DNA from: Actinoplanes couchii
GTDB taxonomy: Bacteria > Actinomycetota > Actinomycetes > Mycobacteriales > Micromonosporaceae
Length of the DNA: 64,000 nucleotides
Assembly (NCBI RefSeq): GCF_016862075.1
Contig: NZ_BOMG01000023.1
Span: 1 to 64,000, forward strand
Reading direction: 5' to 3'
Position 1 is the stretch's first letter. The number at the start of each line of letters is the position of its first letter. Under the pieces are notes generated by a model. The model was not told the DNA's origin. It did not search any database and was given only the letters and a program-made list of their open reading frames with translations. Positions 7,771 through 15,209 of this stretch are shown here, piece by piece. Made by a program: the position numbers and the translations under genes.

Positions 7771-9843
7771 GTGCCGGAGAGTCGGACCGCGGTCGTACAT
7801 GCCGTCCCGGGGCTGGTCCGGGACGCTCAGCGGGGTGACACCGGCGCGCGGGACCGGCTGTTCGCCGACCACCTCCCGCTGGTCTACGACGTCGTCGGGC
7901 GGACGCTGCCCGGGCACCCGGACGTCGACGACCTGGTGCAGGACACCATGCTCCAGGCGATCAACGGGCTGGCCGGCCTGCGTGACCCGGAACGGTTCCG
8001 GTCGTGGCTGGTGGCGATCGCGTACCGCCGGGTCCAGGCCCATCTGCGGACCCAGCGGACCGCCCGCCGGCGGCGGCACCACGCGGAGCCGGTGGACCTG
8101 CCCGACCCGGACGGCGACTTCGCCGAACGGACCACCGCCGAGATGGTCGTCACCGGCCAGCGGCGTGAGCTGGCCGAGGCCACCCGCTGGCTGGAGGACG
8201 CCGACCGCGAACTGCTCGGGCTCTGGTGGCAGGAGGCCCGCGGCGACCTGTCCCGGGCCGAGCTGGCCGACGCCCTGGGGCTGCGCCCGAACCACGCCGC
8301 GGTACGGGTCCAGCGGATGAAGTCACGACTCGAACTGGCCCGTGGGGTGGTGCGGGCGCTGCGGGCCCGGCCGATCTGCCCGGAGCTGTCCAGCACGATC
8401 CGGTTCTGGGACGGCACCGTCGACTCGGTGTGGCGCAAACGTCTCTCCCGGCACGTGCGGGACTGTCCGAAGTGTCACGTCTACCAGGCCGGGATGGTCT
8501 CCCCGGAGCGGCTGCTGCTGGGCACCGTCGCGTTGCCGGTGCCGGTCGCGCTCTGGGCCGGGATCCGGACGGCGGCCGAGGCCGGAGTGGCCCCGCCGGT
8601 CGTGGCGGTGGGCCGGACGCTGCCCTGGAAGGCGGTCGCGGCGATGGTGACGGTGGCGGCCGGGGGCGGGCTGATCTTCGCGGTGCTGCACGACCCGGCT
8701 GCCCCGCCGGCCCCGGTGGCGATCGATCCGCCGGTGGCCAGCGCTCCGGCCCGGCCGTCCCCGACGGTGGGCGCGAGCGTGAGCCCGGCCGCCGAGAGGA
8801 CGGAGCGGGTCGCCGGGAACGCCACGGGAAGCCGCATCGTGGTGGCGCCGGACGGCTCGGACGACGGTGACGGCAGCCTCTCCCACCCGTACCGGACGAT
8901 CAAAAAAGCAGTTGATCTGGTGAAACCGGGGCAGAGCATCGTCTTGCGGGGCGGAACACACCGTCCCACCTCGACGATCGAGATCGACACCGACGGATCG
9001 GGAGACAACCGGATCACGATCAGCGGGTACGACGGGGAACAGGCGGTCATCGACGCCTCGGGCATTCCGGCGGGACAGTGGGCGATCGTCCAGCGGGGCT
9101 CCCACTGGACCGTCCGCGATCTCGAGGTGACCGGCGCACGGGCCGCCACCTGGACCTGTCTGGCCTGTGTGGACAACGTCTTCCAGCGGCTGAACCTGCA
9201 CGACAACGCGGGTGTCGGGCTGATGCTCCGGGATCCCGGAACCGCCGGGAACCAGGTGCTGGACAACGATTTCCGCGCCAACCAGGGCTCCGGGCTGTCG
9301 GTGCAGTTCGGGTCCGGGGACGGCAACCTGGTCCGGGGCAACCGGGCGTCCGGCAACGCGCGCGACGGCATCGATCTGGGCGCGTTCCAGAGCCGGGTGG
9401 CGCTGGAGTACAACTGGTCGTACCGCAACGGTGGCAACGGGTTCGCCCTCGGCGGCGGTGATCAGAAACTGCACGCCACCCATCATCTGCGGCACAACGC
9501 GGCGTGGCTCAACGCCGGAGCGGGATTCACCGACGAGGGGAACACCGCCGGGATCGAACTGGGCAACAACACCGCGTACGACAACGAGGGTCTGGGTTTC
9601 GCCTTCCGCACCGCCCCCGCGGTGATGCGCAACAACGTGGCGATCGACAACGGCCGGGGTGAGCAGAGCCTGTCGACCGCCGCGAGTCAGAACAACAACA
9701 GCTGGCAGGAGCCGGGGGTCACCCTGCGGTCCACCGATCCGGCGGAGGCCGAGGGGGCCCGCAACGCGCGTGGTGGGCTGCCCGGGACCGCGTTCCTGCA
9801 GACCGGCAACGGGATGGGCGCGTCGATGGCGGGGTCTTCCTGA
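7771..9843 (+). CDS. ECF sigma factor fused to zinc finger, TM segment and beta-helix domain
   Basis: 690 residues reading as four modules in one frame. Residues ~15-95 are sigma-70 region 2 (DVDDLVQDTMLQAINGL). Residues ~135-200 are region 4 with its helix-turn-helix. Next is an anti-sigma-type zinc motif H228-x3-C232-x2-C235. One membrane span lies at ~287-306. After a Pro/Ala linker, ~354-660 is a right-handed parallel beta-helix starting VVAPDGSDDGDGSLSHPYRTI, as in PL9-like pectate lyases. The predicted topology puts the sigma domains inside and the beta-helix outside. This suggests a one-protein sensor releasing a sigma factor on sugar binding (inference). GGAGGAAG 6 bases upstream supports the GTG; an ATG 36 bases earlier has no such site. 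Continuity through all domains argues against an assembly artefact. Confidence 0.85.
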   Translation: MPESRTAVVHAVPGLVRDAQRGDTGARDRLFADHLPLVYDVVGRTLPGHPDVDDLVQDTMLQAINGLAGLRDPERFRSWLVAIAYRRVQAHLRTQRTARRRRHHAEPVDLPDPDGDFAERTTAEMVVTGQRRELAEATRWLEDADRELLGLWWQEARGDLSRAELADALGLRPNHAAVRVQRMKSRLELARGVVRALRARPICPELSSTIRFWDGTVDSVWRKRLSRHVRDCPKCHVYQAGMVSPERLLLGTVALPVPVALWAGIRTAAEAGVAPPVVAVGRTLPWKAVAAMVTVAAGGGLIFAVLHDPAAPPAPVAIDPPVASAPARPSPTVGASVSPAAERTERVAGNATGSRIVVAPDGSDDGDGSLSHPYRTIKKAVDLVKPGQSIVLRGGTHRPTSTIEIDTDGSGDNRITISGYDGEQAVIDASGIPAGQWAIVQRGSHWTVRDLEVTGARAATWTCLACVDNVFQRLNLHDNAGVGLMLRDPGTAGNQVLDNDFRANQGSGLSVQFGSGDGNLVRGNRASGNARDGIDLGAFQSRVALEYNWSYRNGGNGFALGGGDQKLHATHHLRHNAAWLNAGAGFTDEGNTAGIELGNNTAYDNEGLGFAFRTAPAVMRNNVAIDNGRGEQSLSTAASQNNNSWQEPGVTLRSTDPAEAEGARNARGGLPGTAFLQTGNGMGASMAGSS

Positions 9844-9844
9844 A

Positions 9845-9870
9845 GCCCGGCTGAAAACGGATGGCCGGGC
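9845..9870 (+). terminator. hairpin after sigma/beta-helix gene
   Basis: GCCCGGC (9845-9851) and GCCGGGC (9864-9870) pair perfectly around a 12-base loop directly after the stop codon. There is no U-tract, as is common in this lineage. Confidence 0.45.
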
Positions 9871-9905
9871 CGGACCACGAACGCCAGACTGTCCGACCCA
9901 ACGCC

Positions 9906-10379
9906 TCAGGTGACGCGCCAGTCGGGCCAGGGTTCGTCCTCGGCGGCTCGGTGGGGGCCGCCGGCCGCGGTGGTGCGCAGCAGCAGGGAGGTGCCGTCGG
10001 CGCAGACGATGCGGAGGCCCCGGGGGGCCTTGCCGCGTTCGCCGGGTGGGCCCAGGTCGGCCAGGGCGACCAGCTGCCAGGCCCGGAGGGCGGGCGGCCG
10101 GTGTGCGTCCAGCAGCATCGCGGCCAGGACGGCCAGGCGGTCGGGGCGGCGGCCCGCGGGCGGCGGCAGGCGGTCCGGCACGGGCAGGTCGGTCTCGCCG
10201 GGCCAGATCGCGCCCCAGAGGTAGGCCAGCGCGCCGTCGGTGTAGCGGACGCGGATGCCGGCCGGGGACGGTCCGCCGGGTGCGGTGTCCGTTCCGTACC
10301 GTTCCACCGCCTCGATCTCCGGGTGTCCCGAGGCCGTGAGCAGTGTCTCTACGACGTCGAGTACCTGGGCCAGCTGCAC
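9906..10379 (-). CDS. conserved-looking hypothetical protein
   Basis: 157-residue soluble protein I do not recognise. It has no signal peptide, membrane span or known motif. Trp-rich stretches near residues 54-60 (YLWGAIWPGE) and at the end (PWPDWRV) flank a Leu/Ala-rich helical middle. GTG start with GGAG 6 bases upstream; this GGAG lies in the arm of an inverted repeat shared with the divergent NYN-domain gene. Codon use is that of a genuine GC-rich gene. Confidence 0.65.
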   Translation of the reverse strand: MQLAQVLDVVETLLTASGHPEIEAVERYGTDTAPGGPSPAGIRVRYTDGALAYLWGAIWPGETDLPVPDRLPPPAGRRPDRLAVLAAMLLDAHRPPALRAWQLVALADLGPPGERGKAPRGLRIVCADGTSLLLRTTAAGGPHRAAEDEPWPDWRVT

Positions 10380-10383
10380 GAAG

Positions 10384-10434
10384 CGCTCCGATCACTCTCT
10401 GTGAAACACAGTGAGTCAATCGTCTTTCGGAGCG
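10384..10434. promoter_or_regulatory. nested inverted repeats between divergent genes
   Basis: Outer arms CGCTCCGA (10384-10391) and TCGGAGCG (10427-10434) match perfectly. Inside them ACTCTCTGTG (10394-10403) pairs with CACAGTGAGT (10407-10416) around AAA with one mismatch. The left outer arm contains the ribosome site of the minus-strand hypothetical gene. It could be an operator or a leader hairpin. Confidence 0.5.
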
Positions 10435-10464
10435 TGCCTGCCGCCCCCGCTGTGCGACGCACGG

Positions 10465-10470
10465 TAGGTT
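10465..10470 (+). promoter_or_regulatory. candidate leaderless -10 box for NYN gene
   Basis: TAGGTT fits TANNNT and ends 7 bases before the ATG at 10478, with no ribosome site between. Confidence 0.4.
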
Positions 10471-10477
10471 CTCGGTC

Positions 10478-11722
10478 ATGGCTCGTGTACGCGCCGCACT
10501 GTACCTGGACTTCGACAATGTGTTCAGTGCGTTGATCCGGCAGGACCCGGACGTGGCGATTCAGTTCGCCGAGGAACCGGGTGCCTGGCTGTCCCGGTTG
10601 ACCACCTCGCTGACCGTCGACGGTCCGCGACGGTGGCTGATCCTGCGCTGTTACATGAATCCGGGCGGCTGGGTGCCGCATCCGGATCCGGCGAGCGGCC
10701 AGCAGCGGTTGTACTACTCGCGCTTCCGGCCGTACTTCGTGAACGCCGGTTTCGAGGTGATCGACTGCCCGAGGCTGACCCACACGAAGAACGCCGCGGA
10801 CATCCGGATGGTGGTGGACGCGGTCGACGCGCTGGCCGATCCGGTGACGCACGAGGAGTTCGTCATCGCCTCCGGCGACTCGGACATGACCCCCCTGCTG
10901 GTACGCCTGCGCCGTGCCGACCGCCGCACCACGATCGTCTCCCCGGCCGACGCGGCCCTCGCCTTCACCTCGGTCGCCGACCGGCTCATCGTCAGCCAGG
11001 AGCTGCTGGAGCTGGTGCAGGGCGAGCCGGTGGAGAGCGACGAGGACCAGGTGGTGGTCAATCCGCCGGGTGAGGAGCACGCCGAGGCCTCCTACGACCA
11101 GTTCCGTGACCTGGTGACCTGGCGGTTCACCGCGGCGCCGAGTCCGCTGAACCTGGCGTCGCTGGCCCACGATCTGCGGCGTCAGCTGGGCACCGGCGTG
11201 GACGAGTCGAACTGGTTCGGTTTCGGCGGGTTCGTGCGCGCGCTGGAGAGCCTTCGTCTGCCGTACGCCAAATTCTCGAATCATTTCGTCTGGGACGACA
11301 GCCGCCATGGCCCGCCGGAGACGACCGGCACCACCGGTCCGGCCCCGGAGCCGATCGTGCGGCTCAGTTCCCCGCTGGGGCTGCCGCGGCTGCCGCGGGA
11401 GATGTGGCCGCCGGTCTACCGGGCGCTGGCCGACTATGCCGCGTCGCATCATTTCAACCTGACCGAGGCGACCCGCTGGGCCCGGGACCGGCTGGCCGAG
11501 CAGGGTGTGGACGTGAGCCGTTCGGCGATCGCGTTCGTCACCCGGGGCACGGCGTTCGGCGGGGCCCCGCTCTACCGGCAGCCGTCGCCGGACGCGGACG
11601 AGATCGCCGCGGCGTTCGCCGACAACGTGCTGAACCGGGCGGACGCGGCCGCGATCGCCCTGACCGAGGACGAGTGCGCCGAGGTGCGTTTCTGGCTGGG
11701 AGCGGTGGACCCGAAGGCCTGA
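10478..11722 (+). CDS. NYN-domain (PIN-like) protein
   Basis: 414-residue predicted nuclease of the NYN/LabA-like PIN group. Residues ~5-175 hold the acidic cluster of this fold: LYLDFDN (D11, D13), KNAADIRMVVDA and ASGDSDMTPL. These residues bind metal in RNA-cleaving relatives. The C-terminal ~240 residues show two helical repeats, one around YDQFRDLVTWRF and one around RALADYAASHHFNLTEATRW, that look like small winged-helix or LOTUS-type modules; these often accompany NYN domains and may bind RNA (inference). Target unknown. It is divergent from the hypothetical gene across the nested repeat and convergent with the TetR gene. Confidence 0.85.
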   Translation: MARVRAALYLDFDNVFSALIRQDPDVAIQFAEEPGAWLSRLTTSLTVDGPRRWLILRCYMNPGGWVPHPDPASGQQRLYYSRFRPYFVNAGFEVIDCPRLTHTKNAADIRMVVDAVDALADPVTHEEFVIASGDSDMTPLLVRLRRADRRTTIVSPADAALAFTSVADRLIVSQELLELVQGEPVESDEDQVVVNPPGEEHAEASYDQFRDLVTWRFTAAPSPLNLASLAHDLRRQLGTGVDESNWFGFGGFVRALESLRLPYAKFSNHFVWDDSRHGPPETTGTTGPAPEPIVRLSSPLGLPRLPREMWPPVYRALADYAASHHFNLTEATRWARDRLAEQGVDVSRSAIAFVTRGTAFGGAPLYRQPSPDADEIAAAFADNVLNRADAAAIALTEDECAEVRFWLGAVDPKA

Positions 11723-11742
11723 AAGGGCCCGGAATCCGGGGC

Positions 11743-12330
11743 CTAGAAGAGCCGGGCGGCCGCCGCCTCCCAGGCTTTGACCAGGTCGAACGTCGAGGGT
11801 TCACGCAGCCACTGGATCTGCAGGCCGTCCATCATGGCGACGACCTGCACGGCGAGCCCGTGCGGGTCGGTGACGCCGCTGTCGGCGAGCCCGGCGAACT
11901 GGTTCAAGGTGGTGCTCTGCCGCAGGCGGAAGTAGTCGTAGGCGGGGTGCCCGGGGGCGAGCGACTCGGCTTCCAGCACCGCGAACAGCCGGACGATCTC
12001 GGGTTGCCCGGCGTTGCGCGCGACGACGGCGGTGCACACCTCGGGCAGGGTGATCCGCCCGTCGCTCCAGAGCTGGTGCACGGGCCGCCCGAGTTTCTCG
12101 GCCAGCGACAGCGCGTCCTGTTCGTCGCGGTATTCCAGGACGGCCACCAGCAGGCTGTCCTTGGAGCCGACGTGGTGCAGCATGCCGGGCACGGTGAGCC
12201 CGCAGCCGTCGGCGACGTCCTGCATCGACAGCCCCCAGAAGCCGCGCTCGGCGATCAGCTTGGTGGTCATCTCGAGGATCTGGCGGCGCCGTTCGGCGGC
12301 CGGCAGCCGGGATCTGTCACGTCTCTGCAC
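11743..12330 (-). CDS. TetR-family transcriptional regulator
   Basis: 195-residue repressor-type protein. Residues ~14-60 are the TetR DNA-binding domain (RRQILEMTTKLIAERGFWGL, then MQDVADGCGLTVPGMLHHVG with recognition helix). The remainder is an all-helical ligand domain with no recognisable effector. It is divergent from the GH3 beta-glucosidase, with 97 bases between starts and a 13-bp palindrome between them. The likely job is control of the glucosidase and itself by a sugar or aglycone (inference). Confidence 0.88.
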   Translation of the reverse strand: MQRRDRSRLPAAERRRQILEMTTKLIAERGFWGLSMQDVADGCGLTVPGMLHHVGSKDSLLVAVLEYRDEQDALSLAEKLGRPVHQLWSDGRITLPEVCTAVVARNAGQPEIVRLFAVLEAESLAPGHPAYDYFRLRQSTTLNQFAGLADSGVTDPHGLAVQVVAMMDGLQIQWLREPSTFDLVKAWEAAAARLF

Positions 12331-12396
12331 AGCTCTTTCCTACCAGCAGCCCCTTGCGAGACCCGTTCTGAGCTGGCTATGTTTCGAGGTAGTTAA

Positions 12397-12409
12397 TACC
12401 TAGTAGGTA
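12397..12409. promoter_or_regulatory. candidate TetR operator
   Basis: TACCTAGTAGGTA is a perfect palindrome around one central base, in an unusually AT-rich patch between the divergent TetR and GH3 genes, 18 bases before the GH3 ATG. Confidence 0.55.
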
Positions 12410-12427
12410 CTCAGTAAGGGTGGGGAC

Positions 12428-14593
12428 ATGGCACTCACGACCTCGGAACAAGCGGCGATCACCAGCGGCAACGACATGTGGCACACCGAGGCCGTCGAGT
12501 CCGCCGGCCTCCCCTCCGTGATCGTCACCGACGGCCCGCACGGCGTGCGGGTGCAGGCCGAGGGCGACGACCTGCTGGCCGGTGTTCCGGCCACCTGTTT
12601 CCCGCCGGCCGTGGCCAGCGCCTCCACCTGGGATCCGGAGCTGCTGCACCGGATGGGTGAGGCGCTCGGCGACGAGTGCCGCGCCCAGGACATCGCGGTG
12701 CTGCTCGGCCCGGGTGTCAACCTCAAGCGCAGCCCGCTCGGCGGCCGCAACTTCGAGTACTTCTCCGAGGACCCGCTGCTCTCCGGATACCTCGCCACCG
12801 AGTGGGTCCGCGGCCTGCAGAGCCGGGGTGTCGGCGCGTCGCTGAAGCACTTCGCGGTGAACAGCCAGGAGACCGACCGGATGCGGATCAGCGCCGACGT
12901 CGACGAGCGCACGCTGCGGGAGATGTACCTGCGCGCCTTCCACAAGGTGGTCACCCGGGCCCAGCCGTGGACCGTGATGTGCGCGTACAACAAGATCAAC
13001 GGGGTGTACGCCAGCGAGCACCACTGGCTGCTCACCGAGGTGCTGCGCGGCGAGTGGGGCTTCGAGGGCCTGGTCGTCTCGGACTGGGGCGCCGTCGTCG
13101 ACCGGGTCGCGGCGATCGCCGCCGGTCTCGACCTGACCATGCCCGGCCCGGATCCGGTCGGTGACCGGGCACTGGTGACCGCCGTCGAGGCGGGGCGGCT
13201 GGACCCGGCGGCGCTGCGGCGCAGTGCGGAGCTCGTACAGAAGCTGGTGGAGAAGGCCGGGGACCGGCCGGCCGGGACCTATGACGCCGACGCCCACCAC
13301 GCGCTGGCCCGGGAGATCGCCGGCCGGGCGATCGTCCTGCTGAAGAACGACGGTGGCCTGCTGCCGCTCAACGACCAGCAGTCGGTCGCCGTGCTCGGCG
13401 AGTTCGCCCGCACCCCGCGCTACCAGGGCGGCGGCAGCTCGCAGATCACCCCGACCCGGCTCGACGACGCGCTCACCGCGATCCAGGCGTCCGGCGCGCC
13501 GGTCCGGTTCGCGCCCGGTTACACCGTCGAGGGCGACTCCGACGAGGGCCTGCTGGCCGAGGCCGTGGCGGTGGCCCGGGAGTCGGACGTGGCGATCGTG
13601 TTCGCCGGCAGCGTGCACGAGACCGAGGGCGCCGACCGGGAGTCGATCGACCTGCCGGCCACGCAGCTCGCGCTGATCGAGCGGGTCGCCGCCGCCAACC
13701 CGCGGACGATCGTGGTGCTCTCCAACGGCGCCGTGCTCGCCACCAAGCCGTGGGACGAGCAGGTGCCCGCCCTGGTCGAGGGCTGGCTGCTGGGCCAGGC
13801 CGGCGGCAGCGCCCTGGCCGACGTGCTGTTCGGCCGGGTCAACCCGTCCGGGCGGCTGGCCGAGACCATCCCGGTGAAACTCGCCGACCACCCGTCGTAC
13901 CTGGACTTCCCGGGCGAGCACGGCCACGTCCGGTACGGCGAGGGCCTGCACGTCGGTTACCGGGGCTTCGACGCGCGCGATGCCGAGGTCGCGTACCCGT
14001 TCGGGTTCGGCCTCTCCTACACCACCTTCGGTTACGGTGCGGCCCGCGCCTCGGCGTCACCGTCCGGCGTCGAGGTGCGGGTCGCGGTGACCAACACCGG
14101 CGACTGGGACGGCCGTGAGGTGGTGCAGGTGTACGTGAGCCTGCCCGGTTCCCGGGTGCGCCGGGCGCCGCGGGAGCTGAAGGCGTTCGCCAGCGTCCCG
14201 ATCACGTCCGGGGACACCACCGAGGTGACGCTGACCGTCGAGCGCGAGGACCTCGCCTACTGGGACATCCGTCTCGGCAGGTGGATCGTCGAGGACGGCG
14301 AGTACGTGATCGAGGTCGGCTCCTCGTCCCGGGACATCCGGGCCACCGTGACCGTGCACGTGGCGGGTGACCCGGCCCGGGTGCCGCTGACCGCCGACTC
14401 CAGCGTCGACGAGTGGCTGGCCGACCCGCGGGGCGCCGAGGTGCTCAAGACCGCGCTCGGGGCGACCGACCGGCCGCTGGCCCCGGAGATGCTGATGATG
14501 CTGGGCAGCCTGCCGCTGAGCCGGATGGCTGTCTTCCCGGGCATGCCGATCACGGTCGGCGACCTGGACAAACTGGTCGAGGCCGCCAACTGA
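12428..14593 (+). CDS. GH3 family beta-glucosidase
   Basis: 721-residue intracellular exo-glycosidase of family GH3. Domain order: N-terminal (beta/alpha)8 barrel with KHFAVNSQETDR and the nucleophile D219 in VVSDWG; an alpha/beta sandwich carrying the acid/base region (SVHETEGADRESID); and a fibronectin-III-like domain (~570-640). A ~65-residue tail follows (VDEWLADPRGAEVLK onward). No signal peptide is present, so it acts on imported di- or oligosaccharides, releasing glucose or xylose. A GGTGGGGAC stretch precedes the ATG. Its own TetR regulator is divergent, and a palindrome sits just upstream. Confidence 0.94.
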   Translation: MALTTSEQAAITSGNDMWHTEAVESAGLPSVIVTDGPHGVRVQAEGDDLLAGVPATCFPPAVASASTWDPELLHRMGEALGDECRAQDIAVLLGPGVNLKRSPLGGRNFEYFSEDPLLSGYLATEWVRGLQSRGVGASLKHFAVNSQETDRMRISADVDERTLREMYLRAFHKVVTRAQPWTVMCAYNKINGVYASEHHWLLTEVLRGEWGFEGLVVSDWGAVVDRVAAIAAGLDLTMPGPDPVGDRALVTAVEAGRLDPAALRRSAELVQKLVEKAGDRPAGTYDADAHHALAREIAGRAIVLLKNDGGLLPLNDQQSVAVLGEFARTPRYQGGGSSQITPTRLDDALTAIQASGAPVRFAPGYTVEGDSDEGLLAEAVAVARESDVAIVFAGSVHETEGADRESIDLPATQLALIERVAAANPRTIVVLSNGAVLATKPWDEQVPALVEGWLLGQAGGSALADVLFGRVNPSGRLAETIPVKLADHPSYLDFPGEHGHVRYGEGLHVGYRGFDARDAEVAYPFGFGLSYTTFGYGAARASASPSGVEVRVAVTNTGDWDGREVVQVYVSLPGSRVRRAPRELKAFASVPITSGDTTEVTLTVEREDLAYWDIRLGRWIVEDGEYVIEVGSSSRDIRATVTVHVAGDPARVPLTADSSVDEWLADPRGAEVLKTALGATDRPLAPEMLMMLGSLPLSRMAVFPGMPITVGDLDKLVEAAN

Positions 14594-14596
14594 GAT

Positions 14597-14971
14597 CTAC
14601 GTTCGCGCCCGCGTGAGCAGTGCCTGGATCCGGGACACCAGCTCGCGCGGGCTGAACGGCTTGGTCACGTAGTCGTCCGCCCCGGCGCTGAACCCGCCCT
14701 CGACGTCCTGCTCCTGCACCCGCGCGGTGAGCATGATGATCAGCATGCCGGCGGTGCTCGGGTCGGAACGCAGCATCCGGCACACGTCGATGCCCGAGAG
14801 CCCCGGCATCGAGACGTCCAGCACGGCCAGCGTGGGCAGCCGGGAACGCGCCGTCTCGACTGCGGTCTGACCGTCACCGACCGCCAGCACTTCCAGCCCG
14901 GCCTGCTCCAGCTTGAAGGCCACCAGGTCGCGGATGTCGGCGTCGTCGTCGGCCACCAGGACGGTCGTCAC
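14597..14971 (-). CDS. single-domain response regulator (CheY-like)
   Basis: 124 residues consisting only of a receiver domain: acidic pocket D8-D10, phosphoacceptor D52 (LDVSMPG), a conserved Thr near 80 (MLTARV) and Lys in YVTKPFSP. There is no output domain, so it signals by protein-protein contact or relays phosphate. GTG start with GGGGGGAG 4 bases upstream; a longer in-frame version would run into the Trp leader region. No kinase is adjacent. The 3' end is 3 bases from the convergent GH3 gene. Confidence 0.9.
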   Translation of the reverse strand: MTTVLVADDDADIRDLVAFKLEQAGLEVLAVGDGQTAVETARSRLPTLAVLDVSMPGLSGIDVCRMLRSDPSTAGMLIIMLTARVQEQDVEGGFSAGADDYVTKPFSPRELVSRIQALLTRART

Positions 14972-15070
14972 GCGGCTCCCCCCGATCGTTGCACTCTGTG
15001 CTCGGACCATATCCCGACATACCCGCCGGGTGGGTGGCTCTTCGGAAAGTACGCCGGTAAGCTTCCGGCC

Positions 15071-15106
15071 ATGCGCGCACAGTTGACCAAGTGGTGGCCC
15101 GCCTGA
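15071..15106 (+). CDS. trpL: Trp attenuator leader peptide
   Basis: A short frame encodes MRAQLTKWWPA and stop, with two adjacent Trp codons at 15092-15097. It lies 103 bases before the anthranilate synthase start and directly before mutually exclusive hairpins. This is the standard arrangement for ribosome-stalling control by charged tRNA-Trp. The ribosome site is weak (GGTAAG). Confidence 0.8.
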   Translation: MRAQLTKWWPA

Positions 15107-15160
15107 CCGGCGGCCCCCTCTCGCGCGTGTGACACCGCGGCCGCCTCCCCGAGGCGGCCG
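15099..15160 (+). promoter_or_regulatory. trp attenuator
   Basis: Four segments are visible. Segment 1 CCGCC (15099-15103) can pair with segment 2 GGCGG (15109-15113). Segment 2 GGCGGCC (15109-15115) can instead pair with segment 3 GGCCGCC (15139-15145) as antiterminator. Segment 3 within CGGCCGCCTC (15138-15147) pairs perfectly with segment 4 GAGGCGGCCG (15151-15160) as terminator with a CCC loop. Stalling at the Trp codons would cover segment 1 and free segment 2, giving read-through when Trp is scarce. Confidence 0.8.
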
Positions 15161-15209
15161 TTCGGCGTTCTCGGTGGGCGGCCCTCTTCTTTTCCGGAAA
15201 GAGGACCAC

